Source: Holophagales bacterium (GTDB lineage Bacteria; Acidobacteriota; Holophagae; Holophagales; Holophagaceae). Taken from it: a stretch of DNA of 20,168 nucleotides. The stretch covers positions 1 to 20,168 of the forward strand of contig JAIRRD010000003.1 of NCBI GenBank assembly GCA_031256155.1, written 5' to 3'. Positions 14,707-20,168 of this stretch are shown here, piece after piece. Within the stretch, counting starts at the first letter, position 1, and the number at the start of each line of letters is the position of its first letter. The translations under genes were made by a program, and so were the position numbers. A model generated the notes under the pieces. The model searched no databases. It saw only the letters and a program-made list of their open reading frames with translations, and was not told the DNA's origin.

Positions 14707-14781
14707 TCTATCATTGGCACAGAGGGCAACTTCCTGTAGCATCAATTACTGCACATCGCATTTTTGCGATCAGAGGGTTGA
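14707..14781 (+). other. Leader of the PLP-enzyme gene with small hairpin
   Basis: Between the repeat and the start at 14782, ATCGCA (14755-14760), a TTTT loop and TGCGAT (14765-14770) form a six-pair hairpin directly before the GAGGG ribosome site. I looked for SAM- or SAH-riboswitch cores, expected for a methionine-pathway gene, and saw none. Confidence 0.3.
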
Positions 14782-16047
14782 ATGCAGGAAAACCATGACA
14801 TAAAGCCGCAGACTTCTATTTTCAACGATGGCTATGACCCCAGGCGCTCCGATGGCGCAGTCATCCCCCCCCTTTTCCGCTCATCAACCTATCTTTTCAA
14901 TGATGCAGAGGAAGGTAAACGGGCATTTGAAATCGTTTACGGCATATCCCCCGCAAAAGAGGGCGAAACGCCGGCACCCATCTATTCCCGCGTCAGCAAC
15001 CCCACCTGCGAGATATTGGAAAAAAGAGCCATAGCATGGGATGGTGCCGAAGAAGCCGCTTTATTCTCAAGTGGCATGGGGGCCGTAACCAGCACCTGTC
15101 TGACTTTTTTAAAGTCAGGGGACACCATTTTATTTTGCGAACCCATTTATGGCGGCACCGAACATTTTTTCAACAACATACTGCCCCGTTTCAACATCAA
15201 TGCCAAATGCTTTCCAATTGGCGCAAAAACGGATGTCATTGATAACATAGTCAAGGACGACCCAACGATAAAGGCCATATACCTGGAATCTCCAGCAAAC
15301 CCAACAATGATGGTCTGCAACGTTCCCGGCACAGCGGAAATAGCTAAAAAGTATTCCACACCCGACAAAAGGATTCTGGTCATTGTTGACAATACCATGA
15401 TGGGCCCCATATTTTCCAGCCCACTTAAGCTGGGAGCTGACATTGTTTTGTATTCTGCAACAAAGTTCTTTGGTGGACATTCTGATCTTATCGCTGGCTT
15501 TTCCATGGGTAGCAGGGAACTGATAACCCAGATAAAGACATTCAGAACAATACTTGGTTCCAACTCTGACCCTGACACTGCGTGGCTTATCCACCGTTCC
15601 CTTAGCACTCTCCAGCTGAGGATGGAAAACCAGCAGAAGACAGCCGCCAGACTGGCCGAATTTCTCCTCACGCATCCTTCGGTAGAAAAAGTGGCCTATC
15701 CGGGTCTCCCCGGTATGGGTCAGTACCAGAATGAACTCCTGAAACAGCAGTTCACAGGCAGCGGTAGCTTGATATGTTTCTGCGTCAAAGGCGGGGAAGC
15801 AGAGGCATACCGCTTCCTCAACGCAGTTAAATGTATAAAGCTGGCCGTAAGCCTCGGAGGTACGACTTCCCTGGTAGAGCATCCATTCACCATGACGCAC
15901 TCAGACATGGCCGCAGAACAAAAACTTAAAGCAGGCATAACAGAAAACCTGATTCGCTTTAGTGTGGGACTTGAAGACACAGATGACCTCATAGCCGATC
16001 TGAGACAAGCACTCGAAAAAATTGCGTCCCCGGATAAAAATGGTTAA
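14782..16047 (+). CDS. Cystathionine gamma-synthase-family PLP enzyme (Cys/Met metabolism)
   Basis: A 421-residue fold-type I PLP enzyme of the Cys/Met metabolism family, which includes cystathionine gamma-synthase, O-acylhomoserine sulfhydrylase, cystathionine lyases and methionine gamma-lyase. Clear features are YSRVSNPT (68-75), the cofactor loop SSGMGAVTS (96-104), ESPANPTM (169-176), the metal-free PLP aspartate in VDNTM (202-206) and the Schiff-base lysine K228 in YSATKFFGGHSD. The loop YGGTEHF lacks the cysteine of true methionine gamma-lyases (YGCT), which argues for a biosynthetic or cystathionine-cleaving role. Downstream hom, lysC and asd supply homoserine, supporting methionine synthesis. 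GAGGG precedes the ATG. Codon use looks richer in C than its neighbours, and repeat elements flank it in opposite orientation, so separate acquisition is possible. Confidence 0.88.
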   Translation: MQENHDIKPQTSIFNDGYDPRRSDGAVIPPLFRSSTYLFNDAEEGKRAFEIVYGISPAKEGETPAPIYSRVSNPTCEILEKRAIAWDGAEEAALFSSGMGAVTSTCLTFLKSGDTILFCEPIYGGTEHFFNNILPRFNINAKCFPIGAKTDVIDNIVKDDPTIKAIYLESPANPTMMVCNVPGTAEIAKKYSTPDKRILVIVDNTMMGPIFSSPLKLGADIVLYSATKFFGGHSDLIAGFSMGSRELITQIKTFRTILGSNSDPDTAWLIHRSLSTLQLRMENQQKTAARLAEFLLTHPSVEKVAYPGLPGMGQYQNELLKQQFTGSGSLICFCVKGGEAEAYRFLNAVKCIKLAVSLGGTTSLVEHPFTMTHSDMAAEQKLKAGITENLIRFSVGLEDTDDLIADLRQALEKIASPDKNG

Positions 16048-16085
16048 AAGTTGTAAGCGCCTCAGTTTTGTTATATTACGTCAAA

Positions 16086-16213
16086 TAGAGCAGTTTAACT
16101 TTGAGAAGCTAAACTGCTCTAAGCTGGGGTTTGCTTGCAAATCACAGCTGCGTAGTGCTCTCAGGCAAGCTTTGCTTGCCGTAAAGAGAGCATCACAAGC
16201 GCAAAATGCTCTA
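16086..16213 (+). mobile_element. Family A structured repeat, full-length diverged copy R3, upstream of hom
   Basis: A 128-bp element from TAGAGCAGTTT to AAAATGCTCTA. The layout matches R1: terminal palindrome, GGTTTGC/GCAAATC hairpin inside GCTG/CAGC, then TGCTCTC/GAGAGCA around GGCAAGC/GCTTGCC, then AAGCG and the inverted end. Primary sequence is well diverged from R1, but the changes fall in matching pairs, so every helix is kept. It ends at 16213, where the AGGAG ribosome site of hom begins. Confidence 0.8.
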
Positions 16214-16224
16214 GGAGTAATGAT

Positions 16225-17481
16225 TTGATATATGTAGCTATTTTGGGTTATGGAGTTGTCGGTTCAGGTATTTGGCAAGTACTGGCGCAAAACCGTACAT
16301 ACATTGAAAGAAAAGCGAGTCAGCCCATTGAAGTCAAACGTGTACTGGATACACGCAAATTCCCGGGCAATCCTGTTGAAAAAGTTCTGACAAGTGATTA
16401 TGCGGATATTTTAAAAGATAAGGACATTCAAATTATTGCCGAAGCTATCGGCGGGCTTGAACCAGCATATTCCTATGTAAAGCAGGCATTACTGGCAAAT
16501 AAGCATGTTTGCACATCCAATAAGGAGCTTGTAATTAAGCATGGTGCCGAATTGCTGGCTCTTGCGAAGGAGCGCGGGCTGAATTTTATGTTTGAAGCCA
16601 GTGTTGGAGGCGGAATCCCGATTGTGCGGCCTATGAACTTATCTCTGACAACAGATGAGGTTATTGGTGTAGCAGGTATTTTGAACGGTACAACCAACTA
16701 CATCCTTACGCAAATGAGCATGGTTAATAAGAATTTTGAGGAAGCTCTGGCAGAAGCACAAGAACGCGGGTACGCGGAAAAAAATCCAACAGCAGATGTA
16801 GAAGGTTACGATAGTTGCCGCAAATTGGCTATTTTACTTTCACTTGCGATTGGCCGGCAGGTGAACTATGAAGCCATACATACCGAAGGCATCACAGCAC
16901 TAACTCAGGAAGACTTCGCTTTTGCGACGCATTTCGGATATGTGATAAAACTGATGGCGGATGGACGCATCACTTCTATGGGAATAGAAGCACTGACGGT
17001 ACCAATGTTGATTCACAGTAGCCATCCTTTGTCCATGGTGGCGGATGTATTCAATGGTGTGCTGGTGCAAGCCAGAATGACAGATAGTGTTATGTTCTTT
17101 GGCAGAGGCGCAGGAAAATTACCCACAGCCAGCGCAGTAGTCAGTGATATAGTGGACATCTCCAAACATCTGGATCAGCATATTGAGCATATCTGGTCAA
17201 CTGAATCGGCAATGCTTCTTCCATTGTCAAGCTACAGAAGGCAAAAAATGATTCGTGTATCCTTTAACGACAGAGAACGTGCCATGTCTCTCATCCAGGA
17301 ATACATGGAACCTGCTTCCATTGTTGAAATCTCGGAATATTCAGGTCAACTGGCCTGGTTATCGCAGTGTGAGCCGGAAAATAAAACCATTGAAAAACTG
17401 GCACGTTTGGCAGAAAGCAAGGTTTTTATTGGCGAACCGCGTATTCTGCGTATATTTGAGCCAACTAAATCAGATGAGTAG
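16225..17481 (+). CDS. hom: Homoserine dehydrogenase
   Basis: A 418-residue NAD(P)-dependent enzyme reducing aspartate semialdehyde to homoserine, the branch point to threonine and methionine. Seen are the Rossmann GxGxxG (G8, G10, G13), the TSNKE block with K100, EASVGGGIPIVRP (125-137), GILNGTTNYILT (151-162), and NPTADVEGYDSCRKLAIL with D191 and the catalytic K200. A C-terminal ACT-like regulatory region (about 350-410) suggests threonine feedback. The start is TTG (16225-16227), seven bases after AGGAG. An ATG-ATT-TGA triplet series (16220-16228) overlaps the TTG in another frame. The family A repeat forms its immediate leader, and a second copy separates it from lysC. Confidence 0.96.
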   Translation: MIYVAILGYGVVGSGIWQVLAQNRTYIERKASQPIEVKRVLDTRKFPGNPVEKVLTSDYADILKDKDIQIIAEAIGGLEPAYSYVKQALLANKHVCTSNKELVIKHGAELLALAKERGLNFMFEASVGGGIPIVRPMNLSLTTDEVIGVAGILNGTTNYILTQMSMVNKNFEEALAEAQERGYAEKNPTADVEGYDSCRKLAILLSLAIGRQVNYEAIHTEGITALTQEDFAFATHFGYVIKLMADGRITSMGIEALTVPMLIHSSHPLSMVADVFNGVLVQARMTDSVMFFGRGAGKLPTASAVVSDIVDISKHLDQHIEHIWSTESAMLLPLSSYRRQKMIRVSFNDRERAMSLIQEYMEPASIVEISEYSGQLAWLSQCEPENKTIEKLARLAESKVFIGEPRILRIFEPTKSDE

Positions 17482-17524
17482 CCAAGTCATTTCAGAGTGC
17501 CTTATGTATTGCGTATGGAACCGC

Positions 17525-17640
17525 TATAGATTGGATAATGCAGCAGTTCAACTTATTGTAGTTGAACCGAAATGTCAGTATTTGTTTGCAGGCGGGCTTT
17601 GTCTGCCGTTAAGCGAGCAATACAAGCGAAAATAGCTATA
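17525..17640 (+). mobile_element. Family A structured repeat, rearranged copy R4, between hom and lysC
   Basis: The H1 palindrome (arms 17539-17553 and 17560-17574, loop TATTGT) is recognisable but decayed on its right arm. H2 is missing. H3 is kept as GGCGGGC/GTCTGCC inside GTATTTG/AGCAATAC, followed by AAGCG and the end AAAATAGCTATA. TATAGATT at 17525 is the best 5' terminus. An extra AACCGCTATA just before it looks like the right end of an older copy, so nested insertion is possible. The element stops one base before the GGGGG ribosome site of lysC. Confidence 0.65.
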
Positions 17641-17653
17641 TGGGGGTCATAAT

Positions 17654-18886
17654 TTGCTGATTGTACAGAAATACGGCGGTTCATCGGTTGCCAATGCAGA
17701 CAAAATTGTAAATGTAGCCAAACGCATTACAAACACTTTCAAAAAAGGGAATAAGGTGGTTGTAGTACTATCAGCGCAGGGTGACGTAACGGATGAACTA
17801 TTAGCTAAGGCAGCTGAAATCAATCATGAAGCCAGCAAGAGAGAGTTGGACATGCTACTCTCCACAGGTGAGCAGCAGTCAGCAGCACTTATGGCAATAG
17901 CTATTCACAAAGAGGGGTATCCGGCTATTTCGCTCAATGCTTCACAGGTAGGCATCCACGCTACTCGCAAGTATGGTAATGCACGTATAAAAAATATAGA
18001 AACCGAGCGCATTACAGCGGAACTTGAACGCAACAATATAGTTATCGTCGCAGGGTTTCAGGGTGTCAATCGTTATGGAGACATCACCACTTTGGGACGC
18101 GGCGCATCAGATACAACGGCTGTTGCGCTTGCTGCGGTATTAGGGGCAGCTTTATGTGAGATATACACAGATGTGGATGGGGTATACACTGCCGATCCAC
18201 GCATAGTGAAAAATGCAAAAAAAATAGATGTTATAGGCTTTGATGAAATGCTGCATCTGGCTTCGCTGGGTGCTTGCGTACTACACAACCGAGCCGTAGA
18301 AATGGCTCAGCGGTACCGAGTGAAATTGGTACTGCGTTCAAGCCTCTCAGATGCAGACGGTACGTTGATTAAGGAGGAATCTAAAGTGGAAAAAGTATAT
18401 GTCAGTGGGCTGGCTGTAGATAAAGACATTGCGCGTGTTTCAGTTATAGGTATTTTTGACCGTCCAGGAATGGCATATCAGATATTCTCATTAATGGCAC
18501 GGGAAAAAATTTCGATAGATTTGATTTTGCAGGCTATTAACAGTAACACAACCAAAGACATAACTTTTACAGTGCCAAAGAGCGATCTGAAAACCACATT
18601 GTCTTTGCTGGAAGCCAACCGCAGCATAATTGGCTTTGAAGCACTCAGTTATGATGACAAAGTAGCCAAACTGTCCGCAGTAGGCGCAGGCATGGCATCC
18701 AACTACGGCATAGCCTCCACAATGTTTGAAGCCCTGTACGACTGCGATGTCAATATTATAATGATTACTACTTCAGAGATAAAAATTTCCGTACTGATAG
18801 CCGAGTGTGATGCCGACAAAGCTGTCAACGCAGTGCATGAAAAATATATGCAAATGTCGCACTTCGGAACACCAAACAAACTTTAA
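17654..18886 (+). CDS. lysC: Aspartokinase
   Basis: A 410-residue aspartate kinase, the first step of the lysine, threonine and methionine pathway. The kinase domain has KYGGSSV (6-12), LSTGEQ (69-74), FQGV (135-138), TTLGRGASDTTAVALAA (145-161; relatives mostly have GRGGSD) and YTDVDGVYTADPR (171-183). Two ACT domains follow: about 262-335 (VIGIFDRPGMAYQIFSLM) and about 340-405 (LSAVGAGMASNYG), the feedback site for lysine and/or threonine. The start is TTG (17654-17656), seven bases after GGGGG. The single-domain length matches the monofunctional alpha-subunit type, and an in-frame internal start with a strong ribosome site could give a separate beta subunit. It lies 172 bases after hom and 19 before asd. 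Confidence 0.96.
   Translation: MLIVQKYGGSSVANADKIVNVAKRITNTFKKGNKVVVVLSAQGDVTDELLAKAAEINHEASKRELDMLLSTGEQQSAALMAIAIHKEGYPAISLNASQVGIHATRKYGNARIKNIETERITAELERNNIVIVAGFQGVNRYGDITTLGRGASDTTAVALAAVLGAALCEIYTDVDGVYTADPRIVKNAKKIDVIGFDEMLHLASLGACVLHNRAVEMAQRYRVKLVLRSSLSDADGTLIKEESKVEKVYVSGLAVDKDIARVSVIGIFDRPGMAYQIFSLMAREKISIDLILQAINSNTTKDITFTVPKSDLKTTLSLLEANRSIIGFEALSYDDKVAKLSAVGAGMASNYGIASTMFEALYDCDVNIIMITTSEIKISVLIAECDADKAVNAVHEKYMQMSHFGTPNKL
18371..18886 (+). promoter_or_regulatory. Internal ribosome site and GTG start for an aspartokinase beta subunit (start at 18386)
   Basis: Inside lysC, AAGGAGG (18371-18377) lies eight bases before an in-frame GTG (18386-18388, codon 245). Translation from there would give a 166-residue protein holding both ACT domains. 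This is the best Shine-Dalgarno in the whole operon. From memory, Bacillus subtilis lysC makes its beta subunit from an internal start at nearly the same codon. Whether it is used here is inference. Confidence 0.6.
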
Positions 18887-18905
18887 TGTATAGATGGGAT
18901 AGAAT

Positions 18906-19892
18906 ATGAAATCATTCAGATGTGCCATAGTAGGTGCTACAGGTATGGTTGGCCGCATGTTTGCACAAATACTTTGCGAACGAAAACTACCCATTGAAAA
19001 ACTCTACTTGTTTGCGTCCGCACGTTCCACCGGACAAACCATAGAATTTGAAGGACGTGAATTGGTCATAGAGGAACTGACACCCGATGTATTTGACAGA
19101 GGTATAGATGTCGCGTTGTTTGCCGTAGAAAATGATTTCAGCAAAAAATATGCGCCCATAGCTGTCAAAAAAGGCTGCATTGTAGTGGACAATAGCTCTG
19201 CATGGCGCATGAATCCTGATGTGCCGCTTGTGGTGCCTGAGGTGAACAGAGATGACATAGCATTGCATAAAGGAATCATTGCCAACCCAAACTGTTGTGC
19301 CGTTCCGGCTGTGGTAGCTCTCAATCCGTTACATAAAAAATTTGGTGTAAAACGAGTTGTCTTTTCCACATACCAGTCCGTTTCCGGTGCTGGCGCGAAT
19401 GGGTGGCAGGACTTAACAGATACCCTGGCAGGACAGCCACCCAAACATTTTCCATATACCATTGCCCACAATGTAATTCCGCATATTGACCGATTTGGGG
19501 ATGACGGTTACACCGGCGAAGAAAAAAAACTCATTGCGGAAATAGGCAAAATACTTCACGCGCCCCGCATAAAAGCCACAGCAACAACAGTTCGCGTACC
19601 GGTTTACACAGGTCATAGCCTGTCTGTTAATATCAGCCTGGAAAAATCCTTCGACTTGTCCGAAGTGCGTAACCTGCTTGATACCGCACCAGGTGCTGTA
19701 CTGATGGATGATCCGGCAAACAATATCTATCCAATACCAACCATAGCTGCGGGTACGGATTTGGTATATATCGGACGCATCCGGCGAGATGATAGTTTTG
19801 AAAACAGTTTGAATATCTGGGTTGTAGCTGACAACGTGCGTAAAGGTGCAGCAACCAATGCTGTACAAATTGCGGAACTGGCACTGTTTTAA
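18906..19892 (+). CDS. asd: Aspartate-semialdehyde dehydrogenase
   Basis: A 328-residue enzyme that reduces aspartyl phosphate, the lysC product, to aspartate semialdehyde, used by hom and by the lysine/diaminopimelate branch. The N-terminal nucleotide motif is VGATGMVGRMF (9-19), with SARSTGQ (38-44), VVDNSSAWRM (93-102), the catalytic NPNCCAVP with C130, the substrate segment STYQSVSGAGANGW (about 154-167), and RVPVYTGHS later. The residue after the catalytic cysteine is a second cysteine (C131), where serine is common. The ribosome site (GGGA) is weak. It lies 19 bases after lysC, and its TAA overlaps the ATG of the broken MFS gene by one base. Confidence 0.96.
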   Translation: MKSFRCAIVGATGMVGRMFAQILCERKLPIEKLYLFASARSTGQTIEFEGRELVIEELTPDVFDRGIDVALFAVENDFSKKYAPIAVKKGCIVVDNSSAWRMNPDVPLVVPEVNRDDIALHKGIIANPNCCAVPAVVALNPLHKKFGVKRVVFSTYQSVSGAGANGWQDLTDTLAGQPPKHFPYTIAHNVIPHIDRFGDDGYTGEEKKLIAEIGKILHAPRIKATATTVRVPVYTGHSLSVNISLEKSFDLSEVRNLLDTAPGAVLMDDPANNIYPIPTIAAGTDLVYIGRIRRDDSFENSLNIWVVADNVRKGAATNAVQIAELALF

Positions 19893-20065
19893 TGAATAAT
19901 TTGAAAAAAGAGTTTGCCACTATTTACGCAGGACAGGCGTTTTCCCTTTTGGGTTCGTCCGTTGTGCAGTTTGCTGTTATCTGGTGGCTGACAATACAGA
20001 CGGAATCCGCCATTGTACTCACATTGGTTACCCTTGTTGCTTTTATACCGAATATAGCGGTTTAA
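19892..20065 (+). pseudogene. MFS transporter gene, interrupted by a repeat element
   Basis: The frame opens with ATG overlapping the asd stop (TAATG), which suggests translational coupling. It encodes the first helix and a half of a major-facilitator protein: KKEFATIYAGQAFSLLGSSV, then VQFAVIWWLT, then IVLTLVTLVAFIPN. This is the typical N-terminus of MFS_3-type exporters, in which FIPx is normally followed by an LGPxAG loop. Here the reading passes at 20053 into a family A element and stops at TAA (20063-20065) after 57 codons. About 54 codons are native. The rest of the gene may resume beyond the window. As it stands, a functional carrier of about 400 residues cannot be made from this frame. 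Confidence 0.85.
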
Positions 20066-20168
20066 CTTATTGTAGTCAAACCGCTATGCCGGGATTCGCT
20101 TGCGAATCACGGCCGCTCATAGTCCATAGGCGAGCTTGGCTCGCCGTAAATGGACTATGAAAGCGAAA
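20053..20168 (+). mobile_element. Family A structured repeat, copy R2, inserted in the MFS gene (cut by the window edge)
   Basis: It starts TATAGCGGTTTAACT and carries the complete three-hairpin series: H1 with loop TATTGT, H2 GATTCGC/GCGAATC, and H3 TAGTCCAT/ATGGACTA around a perfect GGCGAGC-TTG-GCTCGCC. It reaches AAGCGAAA at the window end. Only the last few bases, expected to end in CTATA, are missing. It is nearly identical to R1 on the opposite strand, and its H3 inner hairpin is the best preserved of all copies, so it may be the youngest. Confidence 0.88.

Noticed and set aside
14707..14781. SAM- or SAH-type riboswitch before the Met-pathway gene
   Set aside because: The region is only about 75 bases, and none of the conserved core segments I know is visible.
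15130..15900. 256-codon minus frame inside the PLP-enzyme gene
   Set aside because: It is antisense to a well-conserved enzyme, has many cysteines and aromatics typical of a reverse-strand shadow, and has no motif.
14524..17640. CRISPR array suggested by repeated palindromes
   Set aside because: Repeat spacing is irregular, copies vary in orientation and length, genes lie between them, and no cas genes are present.

Overview
The window is a stretch of bacterial chromosome with mixed-strand operons, Shine-Dalgarno-led genes and some TTG starts. Housekeeping genes (dnaK, trmD, rplS, tRNA-His) sit beside a ubiD-family decarboxylase that suggests a quinone-using respiratory metabolism. A two-PDZ HtrA protease and an AmgK/MurU-type peptidoglycan-recycling pair point to a Gram-negative envelope. 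The FrzS-like pseudo-receiver/coiled-coil protein, and a dnaK promoter that looks sigma-32-like rather than CIRCE-controlled, fit a deltaproteobacterial or myxobacterial-type lineage. That placement is inference at low confidence; nothing here fixes the genus.

Layout. 1-1253 (minus): a visibly AT-rich ABC exporter, with an ATPase overlapping a membrane permease that runs off the left edge. 1432-3874 (minus): dnaK preceded by a nitroreductase, read from a heat-shock-like promoter near 3921-3950. 4236-5722 (plus): yacG, trmD and rplS. 5800-8013 (minus): tRNA-His, ubiD and a CYTH-domain gene. 8164-9720 (plus): an HtrA protease. 9953-14522 (plus): a tightly overlapping four-gene operon encoding a FrzS-like protein, a CorC/HlyC-like membrane CBS protein, a MurU-like nucleotidyltransferase and an AmgK-like sugar kinase. 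14782-19892 (plus): the aspartate-family amino-acid genes, namely a cystathionine-gamma-synthase-family PLP enzyme, homoserine dehydrogenase, aspartokinase (with an internal start for a beta subunit) and aspartate-semialdehyde dehydrogenase. The last is followed by an MFS transporter gene broken by a repeat element.

The most striking content is not a gene. Two families of short structured repeats with TATAG...CTATA ends are scattered through nearly every intergenic gap. Family A has four long copies of about 115-128 bp (14582-14706, 16086-16213, 17525-17640, 20053 to the edge) and three solo copies of its 36-bp terminal palindrome (1383, 4190, 14524). Family B has copies at 5727 and 6301. They resemble Neisseria Correia elements in their TATAG ends, apparent TA target site, stacked hairpins and size. 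One copy has inserted into the MFS gene, one end supplies the stop codon of ubiD, and two copies end directly before the ribosome-binding sites of hom and lysC. Long family A copies differ from each other by paired, compensatory base changes in several helices. In one case the change is three-way, shared by the 5' arm and two alternative partners, so the fold itself looks selected and may work as a switch or as a transposase or RNase substrate.
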